Source of the DNA: Acetohalobium arabaticum DSM 5501
GTDB taxonomy: Bacteria > Bacillota > Halanaerobiia > Halobacteroidales > Acetohalobiaceae
Length of the DNA: 64,000 nt
Direction: 5' to 3'
Assembly (NCBI RefSeq): GCF_000144695.1
Contig: NC_014378.1
Span: forward strand, 1,615,833-1,679,832
Shown here in pieces: positions 7,967-17,425 of this stretch (within the stretch, counting starts at the first letter, position 1; every line of letters begins with the position of its first letter). Made by a program: the position numbers and the translations under genes. The notes under the pieces are model-generated. The model searched no databases, was not told the DNA's origin, and saw nothing but the letters and a program-made list of their open reading frames with translations.

Positions 7967-9337
7967 TTATTGGCATTCTTTCTTTTCAGCTGTAATCGCC
8001 CGCTTAATCTCCTCTTTAGCCGGTCCGCCGACTGAATCTCTGGCATCTACAGCCGTTTCAATATCTATCTTCTGATAGATATCATCGCTGAATCTATCAG
8101 AAAAATTCTGCCATTCTTCTAATTCAAGTTCAGACAGTTTTTTATCCTCATTAATACAGTATAGAACTGTCTTACCTACTACTTCATGGGCCTCTCTAAA
8201 GGGAAGTCCCTGTTCTACTAAGTAATCGGCTACCTCAGTAGCATTAGTAAAGCCGTCCTCAGCAGTTGCTTCCAGCTTAATCTGATTAAAGCTTGTCTTG
8301 GCTAACATTCGAGCAAATAATTCTAATGCTCCCTTCAGAGTATCTACTGTATCAAATAACCCCTCTTTATCCTCCTGCATGTCCTTATTGTAAGCTAGAG
8401 GTAAACCTTTCATCACTGTCAGAAGCTGCATTAGATGGCCATAAATCCGGCCTGTCTTACCGCGGATTAATTCCGGTACATCGGGATTCTTCTTTTGAGG
8501 CATAATACTGCTTCCCGTACAGAAAGCATCATCAATATCAACAAAATCAAACTCCTGTGAGGTCCAGAGCACCAATTCTTCACTGAATCTACTTAGATGC
8601 ATCATCAGAGTAGAACTAGCAGCTAGAAATTCAATTACAAAGTCCCGGTCACTTACTGTATCCAGACTATTCTGGCTTACTCCATCAAACCCAAGCTCAT
8701 CAGCCACAAACTGCCGGTCAATATCAAAAGTAGTTCCGGCCAAAGCTCCTGCTCCTAACGGCAGTACATTAGTCCGCTTATAGACATCTTCTAAGCGGTC
8801 ATAATCACGCTTTAATTTATAATAATAGGCCAACAGGTGATGAGCAACTCGTACCGGCTGTGCTCTCTGTAGATGCGTATAGCCAGGCATGATAATATCA
8901 ATATTTTCTTCAGCTAACTCCAATAGTACCTGCTGTAATTTTTCGATTAAAGCCTGAATAGCTTCAATCTGATCTCTAAGATAAAGCCGCATATCTAAAG
9001 CAACCTGATCATTCCGACTACGGGCAGTATGCAGCTTACCGCCTACTGAACCGATCTTATCAATCAGGCGCTGTTCAATATTCATATGGATATCTTCCAG
9101 TCCAATCTCAAACTCAAAATCACCGGCTTCTATCTCTTCTAAAATTTCTTCCAAACCGGCAATAATCTGGTCTCGCTCCTCATAGGTTAAAATTCCACAT
9201 TCTGCTAACATCTTAACATGGGCAATACTGCCCTGAATATCATATTTATATAGCCGCTGATCAAAGCCGATAGAAGAAGTATATTCCTCCACTAGCTGAT
9301 CAGTCTCAGCTTCGAATCTACCACCCCATAGCTTCAT
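7967..9337 (-). CDS. argH: Argininosuccinate lyase
   Basis: About 456 residues. It splits argininosuccinate into arginine and fumarate, the last step of arginine synthesis. Visible features include KLWGGRF at the start, [11 protein letters not shown], the catalytic histidine region [12 protein letters not shown], and the fumarase/aspartase-superfamily signature [11 protein letters not shown]. The start at 9337 is chosen because AGGAGGAGC lies just upstream and MKLWGGRF is the conserved beginning. The longer in-frame version would add an unlikely 11 residues. It overlaps the GNAT gene by 20 bases and ends the argF-argG-GNAT-argH operon, followed by a strong terminator. Confidence 0.97.
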   Translation of the reverse strand: MKLWGGRFEAETDQLVEEYTSSIGFDQRLYKYDIQGSIAHVKMLAECGILTYEERDQIIAGLEEILEEIEAGDFEFEIGLEDIHMNIEQRLIDKIGSVGGKLHTARSRNDQVALDMRLYLRDQIEAIQALIEKLQQVLLELAEENIDIIMPGYTHLQRAQPVRVAHHLLAYYYKLKRDYDRLEDVYKRTNVLPLGAGALAGTTFDIDRQFVADELGFDGVSQNSLDTVSDRDFVIEFLAASSTLMMHLSRFSEELVLWTSQEFDFVDIDDAFCTGSSIMPQKKNPDVPELIRGKTGRIYGHLMQLLTVMKGLPLAYNKDMQEDKEGLFDTVDTLKGALELFARMLAKTSFNQIKLEATAEDGFTNATEVADYLVEQGLPFREAHEVVGKTVLYCINEDKKLSELELEEWQNFSDRFSDDIYQKIDIETAVDARDSVGGPAKEEIKRAITAEKKECQ

Positions 9338-9839
9338 AATCCTGCTCCTCCTTAATCTTTCCCGCATCAACCTGGTCTAATTCTTTCTGAATTACTGCCC
9401 GAGTATAATCAGGGTCATCTCTAATTTCAATAATCTCATAACCTAGTTTTTGATAAAACTCCATCAATTTTTTTGAACTGTAAGCCGAATAGAGAGTAAT
9501 TCTTTCTCCCCCCTGGGCCTTAGCCCATCTTTCTACCTCTGCTACTAATCTCTGGCCGACACCTTGGTTCTGATACTCACCTATTACTCCCAATCTACTT
9601 AAGTAAAAGTCTTTTCCATTCGATGAATAGAACCGAACTGAGCCAACAGGCTTATCATTAAGGTAAGCAATTAAAATATTCTTCTCTTTAATATCTTCCT
9701 CAACATCCTCTATCGTCTCCGACAACGCTGGAGTCGTTGGGGAGCGAGAAGGAACATTATAATGTTGAAAAGCACGTTTTGTAAGCCTAAAAACCAAATT
9801 ACTGTCTTCCATCTCTGCCTTCTTAACTTTAAATTTCAT
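9318..9839 (-). CDS. GNAT-family N-acetyltransferase inside the arg operon
   Basis: About 173 residues from the ATG at 9839, which has GGAGGAG upstream; an in-frame ATG at 9857 overlaps that site. The acetyl-CoA binding motif Q/R-x-x-G-x-G is seen as QNQGVGQRL, preceded by the usual beta-4 strand ([10 protein letters not shown]) and followed by a C-terminal [10 protein letters not shown] segment, all typical of GNAT enzymes. It lies 13 bases after argG and overlaps argH by 20 bases, so it is firmly part of the arginine operon. This makes an acetyl-transfer role in arginine synthesis, such as supplying N-acetylglutamate, attractive. The substrate cannot be read from the sequence. Confidence 0.85.
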   Translation of the reverse strand: MKFKVKKAEMEDSNLVFRLTKRAFQHYNVPSRSPTTPALSETIEDVEEDIKEKNILIAYLNDKPVGSVRFYSSNGKDFYLSRLGVIGEYQNQGVGQRLVAEVERWAKAQGGERITLYSAYSSKKLMEFYQKLGYEIIEIRDDPDYTRAVIQKELDQVDAGKIKEEQDYEAMGW

Positions 9840-9870
9840 CTCTCTTCTCCTCCCCATTTAAATATATTTA

Positions 9871-11079
9871 TTACTCCTTATGAATTGTACTATCAACCTT
9901 TAACGGCAGCCCAAAGAGTTCAATAAAGCCGACAGCTGCATCATGATTGAAGGTATCCGACTTTTCATAAGTAGCCAGATTCTCCTGATAGAGAGACTCA
10001 TCGGATTCTCTGCCCACTACAGTAGCATTGCCTTTATACAGCTTCAATTTAATCGTACCGCTTACATATTTTTGTGTACTTTCAACAAAAGCATCCAAAG
10101 CATCCTTCAATGGTGAAAACCACTGTCCATAATAAGTCAATTCAGCATACTTTTCAGCAATTACTTTTTTATAGTGAGCCGTTTCTCTATCCAACACTAA
10201 ATCCTCAAGATGTCTATGCGCAGTCAATAAGACAGTCGCTGCCGGTGCTTCATAAATCTCACGCGACTTAATACCGACTAATCTATTCTCTACCATATCA
10301 ACCCGACCGACACCATGTTTACCTGCTATTCCATTTAACTTATCTACTAATTCTACCGGACCATACTCCGTACCATTTAAGGCTACAGGCTCTCCCTGCT
10401 CAAAAGTAACCTCTACATACTCCGGTTCATCCGGTGCTTCCTCTGGATCAGTTGTAATCTGATAAACATCGGCTGGCGGCTCTTCAGCTGGATCCTCTAA
10501 AACACCGCATTCGATGCTGATTCCCCAGAGATTCCGATCGATACTGTAAGGACTCTCTTTTGTAGCTCCTACTGAAATTCCTTCTTTATCAGCATAATCA
10601 ATCTGTTCCTGTCTAGAGCCAAACTCCCATTCTCTTAGGGGAGCAACAATCTCAATTCCCGGTGCTAATGCTTGAAAGGAAACATCAAATCTTACCTGAT
10701 CATTTCCCTTACCAGTACAGCCGTGAGCTACAGCATCTGCCCCTTCCTGTTTAGCAACTTCGATCATCTTTTTAGCAATTAATGGCCGAGAATAAGCAGT
10801 AGCCAGTGGATACTTGGCTTCATACTTTGCCCCTGCCTTCAGTCCTTTAAATGCATAATCAGTCAAAAATTCTTCCTTCAAATCCTCTACATATGCCTTG
10901 ATAGCTCCTGTTTCTAAAGCCTTCTCCTTAACCGGCTCTAAATCTTCATTCTGTCCTACATCAGCAGCAAAGGCAACTACTTCAGCATCATACTTATCCT
11001 GCAGCCACTTAACTGCAACTGAAGTATCCAGTCCTCCTGAATAGGCTAATACAATTTTGTTGATGTTTTGTTTATCCAT
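9871..11079 (-). CDS. argG: Argininosuccinate synthase
   Basis: 402 residues. It joins citrulline and aspartate with ATP to form argininosuccinate. The PP-loop ATP motif AYSGGLDTS is at about residues 12-20. The conserved [12 protein letters not shown] and the [11 protein letters not shown] segment are also present. Length is typical. ATG start with GGAGGAATT upstream. It is the second gene of argF-argG-GNAT-argH, 64 bases after argF, and its product feeds ArgH. Confidence 0.97.
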   Translation of the reverse strand: MDKQNINKIVLAYSGGLDTSVAVKWLQDKYDAEVVAFAADVGQNEDLEPVKEKALETGAIKAYVEDLKEEFLTDYAFKGLKAGAKYEAKYPLATAYSRPLIAKKMIEVAKQEGADAVAHGCTGKGNDQVRFDVSFQALAPGIEIVAPLREWEFGSRQEQIDYADKEGISVGATKESPYSIDRNLWGISIECGVLEDPAEEPPADVYQITTDPEEAPDEPEYVEVTFEQGEPVALNGTEYGPVELVDKLNGIAGKHGVGRVDMVENRLVGIKSREIYEAPAATVLLTAHRHLEDLVLDRETAHYKKVIAEKYAELTYYGQWFSPLKDALDAFVESTQKYVSGTIKLKLYKGNATVVGRESDESLYQENLATYEKSDTFNHDAAVGFIELFGLPLKVDSTIHKE

Positions 11080-11143
11080 TATAATTCCTCCTTAATTAGT
11101 TTATCCTAATTTAGACGTCTTTTATACTTATACTCGCAAAAGA

Positions 11144-12085
11144 TTATAAATCCTCTTTTTTAGCCTGATCAGCCATTAATTCTACCATAATTGCCTTTTG
11201 AACATGCATTCTATTCTCTGCTTCATCAAATACTACTGACTGTGGACCATCAATTACTCCAGCAGTAACCTCTTTACCGCGATAAGCCGGCAGACAGTGT
11301 AAAAAGACTGCCTTATTCTGAGCTGCATTCATAACTTCTTCATTAACCTGATAATCTTTAAAGGCTTTCATTCTCTCCTCTGCTTCATCCTCATCGCCCA
11401 TACTGGCCCAGACATCGGTATAGACAGCATCAGCATTTTCAGCTGCCTGAAGAGGATCAGTAAGAATCTCAATCTGACTACCGCTCTCTTCAGCCTGTTT
11501 ATCTGCTGTAGCTACTATATCTTCATCTGGTCTATAGGCGTTAGGTACAGCCAGCGAAATATCCATTCCTACTTTAGTAGCACCAATCAGTAGAGAATGA
11601 GACATATTATTGCCATCACCTATATAAGTTAGTTTCTTATCCTGCAGTGATCCCAGCTTTTCCTGAATAGTATATAAATCCGCTAATACCTGACAGGGGT
11701 GCAGTAAATCAGTTAAACCGTTGATCACCGGAATTGATCCTGCTGCTGCCAATTCCTCTACATCACTGTGATCATAGGTTCTAATCATAATACCGTTCAC
11801 ATATCTAGATAGCGTCTTGGCTGTATCACTGATCGTCTCTCCTCTACCCAATTGAATATCATCAGAACTTAAGAATAATCCATGGCCTCCTAACTGAAAC
11901 ATACCTGTTTCAAAGGAAACCCGCGTTCTAGTTGATGATTTCTGAAAGATCATCCCTAAAGTCTGTCCGGCCAAAACTGGATGATCAATTCCCTGCTTAT
12001 TCTGCTCCTTTAATTTATTAGTTAAGCTAAAGATCTGCTTTATCTCTTCATCGGTTAAATCAGAAATTGTTAATAAATGATCCAT
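11144..12085 (-). CDS. argF: Ornithine carbamoyltransferase
   Basis: 313 residues. It makes citrulline from ornithine and carbamoyl phosphate. Signature motifs: carbamoyl-phosphate site SSTRTRVSFE, the HPCQVLADL segment and the ornithine-binding FLHCLPAYRG. Length is that of the anabolic enzyme. It is the first gene of the operon and is preceded by a promoter in which an ArgR-box-like dyad covers the -35. Its partner substrate would come from CarAB, encoded in the next transcription unit under the same kind of operator. Confidence 0.97.
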   Translation of the reverse strand: MDHLLTISDLTDEEIKQIFSLTNKLKEQNKQGIDHPVLAGQTLGMIFQKSSTRTRVSFETGMFQLGGHGLFLSSDDIQLGRGETISDTAKTLSRYVNGIMIRTYDHSDVEELAAAGSIPVINGLTDLLHPCQVLADLYTIQEKLGSLQDKKLTYIGDGNNMSHSLLIGATKVGMDISLAVPNAYRPDEDIVATADKQAEESGSQIEILTDPLQAAENADAVYTDVWASMGDEDEAEERMKAFKDYQVNEEVMNAAQNKAVFLHCLPAYRGKEVTAGVIDGPQSVVFDEAENRMHVQKAIMVELMADQAKKEDL

Positions 12086-12117
12086 AATTACTACTCACTC
12101 CTCATCTCTTTTTTATA

Positions 12118-12146
12118 ATTATACATCTTTGAGAATAATTATTCAA
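12118..12146 (-). promoter_or_regulatory. argF promoter with ArgR-box-like operator
   Basis: Minus strand TTGAAT (12141-12146), 17-bp spacer, TATAAT (12118-12123). The perfect dyad GAATAATTATTC (12133-12144) overlaps the -35 and resembles the known ARG box (TGAATAATTATTCA). The same layout precedes carA and argC. Confidence 0.8.
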
Positions 12147-12197
12147 GGTTTTTTATAAAAAAATTGGGATTTCTCTATTTTCGGGCACTTACACTAT

Positions 12198-12731
12198 ATT
12201 GATATATTGTGTCACTCTACAATGTTTCCGTATATACCCTTTATTTGTAATTTTCTATCATAATCGGTATAATCTCATTCATGATATTGCGGGAATAATC
12301 AATATGTATCCGCCGCTTGCCGTTCGTTCGACATCCTGTCTCACTCACTGTCAAAAACTGGCCCTCCATCGTCCGTGATTCCGGGCCAGTTTTAAGAGTC
12401 GCTCTGGACACATATTGACTATTGATAATAAAATATATTGCTGTGATTATCACCAATGAGAGTTATTGAAAGCATATATTGACTATTTATGGTATTACAG
12501 AACAGAAATTTCATTGGTTTGGGTTTTAACGCTTTCCCTCAGATAATTTTGCACAATTTAGTTGATATCTTGCAAAAAGCGACTTTAAAGCAGTCCCACA
12601 AGAGAGAATAGTTAACATATAAAGCGGAATCTTTAAATCATAATACTAAGATTTATTTACTGCTAAGTGACTAGGACTGATTTCTGGAGCGTTTGCAAGA
12701 TATCAACTCTAAACTGCAACAATATATCAAT
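12198..12731 (-). repeat. Mosaic intergenic repeat R2
   Basis: Full-length copy (534 bp) with outer ends ATTGATATATTG and CAATATATCAAT. From left to right it contains module B (12294-12423), module C (to about 12484), a short linker, and module A (about 12561-12706, ends GTTGATATCTTGCAA and TTGCAAGATATCAAC). The module B stem arms are CTGGCCC (12358-12364) and GGGCCAG (12383-12389). It lies between the argF promoter and the small coiled-coil gene. ORFs crossing it do not look like proteins. Confidence 0.88.
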
Positions 12732-12758
12732 TATATTCTTTTATAATCCCCTAGCTTC

Positions 12759-12767
12759 TGTTATAAT
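12759..12767 (+). promoter_or_regulatory. Extended -10 promoter of the small coiled-coil gene
   Basis: TGTTATAAT, that is TATAAT with TG one base upstream, 34 bases before the presumed AUC start. No good -35 is seen. Confidence 0.5.
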
Positions 12768-12800
12768 ACGGATAATAATCAATATACAGGAGTTGATAAT

Positions 12801-12962
12801 ATCAATAATCAAAAGAAGATAAAGAAGGAAATTAAAGAACTGGAAGAACAGATAGAAGAGTTAAAGGATAGAATGCCGGCCCATTCTGTTAATATTGAAA
12901 TGATGGACAAGTTAGAAGAATTAGAAAATAAATTAGAAACTTTAAAGGATAAACTAAATTAA
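12801..12962 (+). CDS. Small coiled-coil protein with apparent AUC start
   Basis: 53 residues, too short for routine ORF calls. Read from ATC at 12801 it gives an almost entirely charged helix with heptad-like leucines (EIKELEEQIEELKDR) interrupted by MPAHSV, then a second helix (KLEELENKLETLKDKL). The PAHSV segment between two coiled-coil halves is a pattern I know from small conserved Firmicute proteins of unknown role. AGGAG (12788-12792) sits eight bases before the ATC, and there is no in-frame ATG, GTG or TTG at that point. The first in-frame ATG is the one in RMPAHSV, which would cut the protein in half. Either the gene starts at AUC or its start has mutated. Confidence 0.6.
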   Translation: MNNQKKIKKEIKELEEQIEELKDRMPAHSVNIEMMDKLEELENKLETLKDKLN

Positions 12963-12994
12963 GTGCCAGCCATCTCGACTGACACTCAACAACT

Positions 12995-15900
12995 TTAAGC
13001 TAAGTATTCATCTAAAGAAAGAACCTGTAAGTTATTCAAATCCTGTTTCAATATCTTCAAGAAAGCCTTAACCGTACTCAACGAAGTTAAGCAGGTCAGG
13101 CCGTACTCTACAGCAGTTCGCCGCAGCTGAAAGCCGGTTCTGGCAGCTATCTTACCGCGTGTTGGCGTATTAACAACTAAATCAACCTGGTTCTCTTTAA
13201 TTATATCAAAAACATCCTTTTTATCATTCTGCTTAGAAATAGATTCAATCTCGATTCCTGCTTCTGATATTCTCTGGGCTGTATTAAGTGTTCCTACTAG
13301 ACTAAAGCCTAATTCAACAAACTCTTCTGCTACTTCGATAGCCTCTTCTTTATCCCGATCGGCTACTGATAATAAGACTTTACCTCCCTGCGGCAGATTA
13401 AAGCCTGTCGATAAAAGCGACTTATATAAGGCTTTAGAGAAAGTAGTATCAGTACCCATCACCTCACCGGTTGATTTCATCTCAGGACCTAAGAAGACAT
13501 CCAGATCTGTTATCTTCTCAAAAGAGAAAACAGGCGACTTAACTGTAATCAAGTCTGACTCCGGTACTAAGCCATAATCATAGCCTAATTCCGGCAGTTT
13601 CTTCCCTAACATCGTCTTAGTAGCCAGCTTCACCATCGGTACTCCTGTTACCTTACTCAAAATTGGAATGGTTCGACTGGCCCGCGGATTAACCTCCAGC
13701 ACATAAGGCTTACCTTCCTTATCAATCACAAATTGAATATTCACTAATCCATTCATCTCTAACCGCTTCACTATCTTGATTGTATCCTCTACTATTCTAT
13801 CAATCTGCTGGTCTGTTAATGTCTGCGGCGGATAGACAGCCATACTGTCTCCGGAATGGACTCCGGCCTTTTCGATATGCTCCATAATGCCGGGGATCAC
13901 TGCATTATTACCGTCAGCAATAGCATCTATCTCTACTTCTTTGCCCGGTATGTATCTATCAATTAGCACTGGATGATCCGGGGATACCTTGACTGCTAAC
14001 TCCATATATTCTACTAATTCTTCTTCTTTATAAACAACTTGCATAGCTCTGCCGCCCAATACATAGGAAGGCCTTACCAACAAAGGATAGCCCAAATCAT
14101 CAGCAATCGCTAATGCTTCCTCCCTTGAAGTTGCTGTCGTCCCTGCTGGGTAATCGATATTTAGCTCATCCAGCACCTGTGTAAACTTATCCCTATCTTC
14201 TGCTAAATCCATACTCTTAACCGGAGTTCCCAACACTTCCACGCCTCTTTCAGCCAGCAGCTGGGCTAAATTAACCGAAGTCTGACCGCCAAACTGTAGG
14301 ATAACACCATCGGGATCTTCCCGGTCAATAATATTCAATACATGTTCAACAGTTATCGGTTCAAAGAATAACTTATCAGAAGTATCATAATCAGTGCTTA
14401 CTGTTTCCGGATTATTATTAATAATTAACGACTCCATACCTTCTTCCGAAAGTGCCTTAACTGAATGGACACTGCAGTAATCAAACTCAATACCCTGACC
14501 GATTCTTATCGGCCCGGAGCCAACTACTAATACGCTGTCCTTCTCAGAATCGAATGTTTCATCCTCCCGTTCGTAGGTAGAATAATAATAAGGAGTTGCC
14601 GCTTCAAATTCTGCTGCACAGGTATCCACCATCTTAAAGACTGCTTTAACTCCAAGTTCTTTTCGTTTAGCTGCTACCTCTTCTTCTGGAGCCTGAAGCA
14701 GTTTAGCTAAATAAGCATCGGAAAAACCATTCCGCTTCAGTTCTTCAAGTCTATCAGCCTCTAAATCATCTAAACTACTTTCCTTTAATTCATCTGCCTG
14801 TTCCACTAAGTAAGCTAACTTAAAGACAAAGAACTTATCTATACCTGTCAGTTCAACTATCTCCATCAGATCAAAACCGCGCTGCAGGGCTTCGATAATA
14901 ACAAATAACCGCTCATCTGTCGGCATCTCCAGTTTTGTTATCAATTCTTTCCTTGATAATTGGCTGAAGTCAGCAGCAATCAGATCAAGATCACTGTCCA
15001 GCGATTCAATAGCCTTCATGATTGATTCTTCGAAGTTTCTGCCGATCGACATTACTTCTCCTGTCGCCTTCATCTGGGTTGATAAATCCCTATCAGCCGA
15101 ACTGAACTTATCAAACGGCCACCGCGGAATCTTGGAGACGACATAATCTAAAGCTGGTTCAAAACAGGCAGTAGTCTCCTGAGTAATGGAATTCTCTATT
15201 TCATCCAGCCGCAGTCCGGTTGCAATCTTGGCTGCTACTCGGGCAATAGGATAGCCGGTTGCTTTCGAGGCTAAGGCACTCGAGCGGCTGACCCGTGGAT
15301 TAACCTCAATAACATAATAATCCAGACTATCAGGATGAAGAGCAAATTGAACATTACAACCGCCTTCAATTCCTAATTCCTTAATTATCTCCAAAGAGGC
15401 AGATCTAAGCATCTGATACTCCAGATCTGCTAACGTCTGACTGGGAGCCACTACGATACTATCACCGGTATGGATACCAACCGGATCAATATTCTCCATA
15501 TTACAGATAACAATACAGTTATCAGCTCCATCTCTTAAAACTTCATATTCAATTTCCTTCCAGCCGGCAATACTCTTTTCGATTAAGACCTGGCTTATGG
15601 GACTATTATTCAGTCCTCGACTGACAATATCCTCTAATTCCTGGCTATTGTCAGCAATTCCACCGCCGGCTCCCCCCATAGTATAAGCCGGTCGAATGAT
15701 AACCGGAAAACCAATTTCAGCAACAAACTCTTTGGCTTCCGCTAAAGTATCAATAATTTGACTCTCTGCTACCGGCTGTCCGATCTCTTCCATAGTAGCT
15801 CTAAATCTATCTCTATCTTCTGCCCGCTGAATGGAATCCAGGGAAGTACCTAATAGTTCAATTCCGGTCTCTTCTAAGATACCAGCTTCAGCCAATTCTA

Positions 15901-16198
15901 CAGCCAAATTCAATCCTGTCTGACCGCCCAATGTAGGCAGAATTCCATCTGGCTCTTCTTTTTTAATCACTTCCTCAACAAAATCTATCGTTATCGGCTC
16001 CACATAAACCTGATCGGCAATATCAGTATCCGTCATAATCGTAGCTGGATTGCTGTTGACCAATACAACTTCAATTCCTTCTTCTTTCAAGGCTTTACAG
16101 GCCTGAGTCCCTGAATAATCAAACTCAGCTGCTTGCCCGATCACAATTGGTCCTGAACCGATTACTAATACCTTCTCTACTCCTTCTTGCTTTGGCAT
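12995..16198 (-). CDS. carB: Carbamoyl phosphate synthase, large subunit
   Basis: 1067 residues, the usual length. It makes carbamoyl phosphate from bicarbonate, ATP and ammonia supplied by CarA. Two homologous ATP-grasp halves are visible, each opening with [12 protein letters not shown] (about residues 10 and 555). Each half also has a GGQT and an EVNPR(V/A)SR segment (about 299-305 and 835-845). The C-terminal allosteric domain follows (residues about 930-1067). ATG start with AGGAGGGATG upstream, 11 bases after carA. The operon carries an ArgR-type operator, so it is probably run for arginine synthesis, though it may serve pyrimidines as well. Confidence 0.97.
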   Translation of the reverse strand: MPKQEGVEKVLVIGSGPIVIGQAAEFDYSGTQACKALKEEGIEVVLVNSNPATIMTDTDIADQVYVEPITIDFVEEVIKKEEPDGILPTLGGQTGLNLAVELAEAGILEETGIELLGTSLDSIQRAEDRDRFRATMEEIGQPVAESQIIDTLAEAKEFVAEIGFPVIIRPAYTMGGAGGGIADNSQELEDIVSRGLNNSPISQVLIEKSIAGWKEIEYEVLRDGADNCIVICNMENIDPVGIHTGDSIVVAPSQTLADLEYQMLRSASLEIIKELGIEGGCNVQFALHPDSLDYYVIEVNPRVSRSSALASKATGYPIARVAAKIATGLRLDEIENSITQETTACFEPALDYVVSKIPRWPFDKFSSADRDLSTQMKATGEVMSIGRNFEESIMKAIESLDSDLDLIAADFSQLSRKELITKLEMPTDERLFVIIEALQRGFDLMEIVELTGIDKFFVFKLAYLVEQADELKESSLDDLEADRLEELKRNGFSDAYLAKLLQAPEEEVAAKRKELGVKAVFKMVDTCAAEFEAATPYYYSTYEREDETFDSEKDSVLVVGSGPIRIGQGIEFDYCSVHSVKALSEEGMESLIINNNPETVSTDYDTSDKLFFEPITVEHVLNIIDREDPDGVILQFGGQTSVNLAQLLAERGVEVLGTPVKSMDLAEDRDKFTQVLDELNIDYPAGTTATSREEALAIADDLGYPLLVRPSYVLGGRAMQVVYKEEELVEYMELAVKVSPDHPVLIDRYIPGKEVEIDAIADGNNAVIPGIMEHIEKAGVHSGDSMAVYPPQTLTDQQIDRIVEDTIKIVKRLEMNGLVNIQFVIDKEGKPYVLEVNPRASRTIPILSKVTGVPMVKLATKTMLGKKLPELGYDYGLVPESDLITVKSPVFSFEKITDLDVFLGPEMKSTGEVMGTDTTFSKALYKSLLSTGFNLPQGGKVLLSVADRDKEEAIEVAEEFVELGFSLVGTLNTAQRISEAGIEIESISKQNDKKDVFDIIKENQVDLVVNTPTRGKIAARTGFQLRRTAVEYGLTCLTSLSTVKAFLKILKQDLNNLQVLSLDEYLA

Positions 16199-16209
16199 TT
16201 ACATCCCTC

Positions 16210-17289
16210 CTAGGCTGCTGAATCTACTATTAACTCAATAAATTTATTGAATAGAAAGTCTGAATCATGTGGGCCTGGTGCTGCTTCCGGATGATACTGG
16301 ACTGAAAAGATCGGCAGTTTAGTATGCTTCATTCCTTCGACGGTATCATCATTTAAATTCTTATGGGTTACTATCATCTCTTCCGGCAGTGACTCTTCCT
16401 TGACGGCATAACCGTGATTCTGGGAGGTAATATATACCTGCCCAGTGCTTAAGTTCTTAACCGGATGATTGGCCCCCCGGTGACCAAACTTCAACTTATA
16501 AGTATCGGCTCCTAGCGCCAGGGCTAGAATCTGATGTCCAAAGCAGATTCCAAATAGCGGTAGTTTACCGACTAGTTTCTCCACCTCTGCTATCACCTCA
16601 GGATTATCCTTCGGATCTCCTGGTCCATTAGAAATAAAGAGACCGTCAGGATTTAGCTCCAGAATCTCCTCAGCAGTAGTATCAGCCGGCAGAACAGTTA
16701 AATCAGCATTACACTGCTTAAAGGAATCTAACATATTCTCCTTAACTCCCAAATCTAAGACAGCAATATGGTATTTGGATTGAAAATCAGCCTGAAGAAA
16801 ATATGACTCCCCAACAGTTACTTCCTGGACTAATTCAGAGCTTAGACTACTCTCTTTAGCCTTCTGGACTAGACTGTTCGGATTTAAATCTTCTGTCGAA
16901 ATTACTGCCTGCATCATTCCCTGGTTTCTGATATGCTTAGTCAAAGCCCGGGTATCTATATTCTGAATTCCAATTACATTATTCTCTTTAAGAAACTCCT
17001 CATCTGTCTTCTGGCAGCGCCAGTTACTGGGATAATTACAGCTTTCTCTAACTACAAATCCGCTTACCTGAGGCTCATCCGACTCATTATCTTCATCATT
17101 AATACCGTAATTTCCGATTAATGGATAGGTCATAGTTACAATCTGACCGCGGTAAGAGGGATCAGTCATTACCTCCTGATATCCGGTCATACTAGTATTA
17201 AAGACTAACTCCCCTGTTACTTCACCTGCTGCTCCAAAGGATTCTCCTTCAAAATAAGTCCCATCCTCTAAAGCTAAAATTGCTTTCAT
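16210..17289 (-). CDS. carA: Carbamoyl phosphate synthase, small (glutaminase) subunit
   Basis: 359 residues. The class I amidotransferase domain in the C-terminal half hydrolyses glutamine and passes ammonia to CarB. The catalytic cysteine lies in FGICFGHQIL near residue 248, and the His-Glu pair in YHPEAAPGP near 330. The N-terminal CPSase domain shows FNTSMTGYQEV and SYRGQIV. ATG start with AGGAGGGTG upstream. It is first in carA-carB and is preceded by a promoter with an ArgR-box-like dyad. Confidence 0.97.
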   Translation of the reverse strand: MKAILALEDGTYFEGESFGAAGEVTGELVFNTSMTGYQEVMTDPSYRGQIVTMTYPLIGNYGINDEDNESDEPQVSGFVVRESCNYPSNWRCQKTDEEFLKENNVIGIQNIDTRALTKHIRNQGMMQAVISTEDLNPNSLVQKAKESSLSSELVQEVTVGESYFLQADFQSKYHIAVLDLGVKENMLDSFKQCNADLTVLPADTTAEEILELNPDGLFISNGPGDPKDNPEVIAEVEKLVGKLPLFGICFGHQILALALGADTYKLKFGHRGANHPVKNLSTGQVYITSQNHGYAVKEESLPEEMIVTHKNLNDDTVEGMKHTKLPIFSVQYHPEAAPGPHDSDFLFNKFIELIVDSAA

Positions 17290-17336
17290 TATTCACCCTC
17301 CTAAATTTATATAAGCTTAATACTATTCTTTTTATA

Positions 17337-17365
17337 ATTATACATAAGAATGAATAAAAATTCAA
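17337..17365 (-). promoter_or_regulatory. carA promoter with ArgR-box-like operator
   Basis: Minus strand TTGAAT (17360-17365), 17-bp spacer, TATAAT (17337-17342). The sequence TGAATAAAAATTCA (17351-17364) matches the ARG box and overlaps the -35, as at argF and argC. Confidence 0.8.
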
Positions 17366-17377
17366 GGGAGATATAGA

Positions 17378-17409
17378 AAAAGAGCTGAAGAATATCCTCC
17401 AGCTCTTTT
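17378..17409 (-). terminator. Terminator after putP
   Basis: 10-bp arms AAAAGAGCTG / CAGCTCTTTT with a 12-base loop, followed on the minus strand by further T residues. It lies just upstream of the carA promoter. Confidence 0.75.
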
Positions 17410-17425
17410 AAGCAGTATTCACTCT

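Noticed and set aside
12241-12456. 71-codon frame in R2 and similar frames in R1 and R3-R8 (for example 31539-31742, 36307-36501, 39607-39924)
   Set aside because: The similar peptides in several copies come from the shared repeat DNA. Frames are short, start anywhere, lack ribosome binding sites, and differ between copies by shifts, while the DNA stems are kept.
12962-12994. Terminator between the small coiled-coil gene and carB (AGTGCCAG / CTGACACT)
   Set aside because: The stem is short with a nine-base loop and there is no T-run on either strand.
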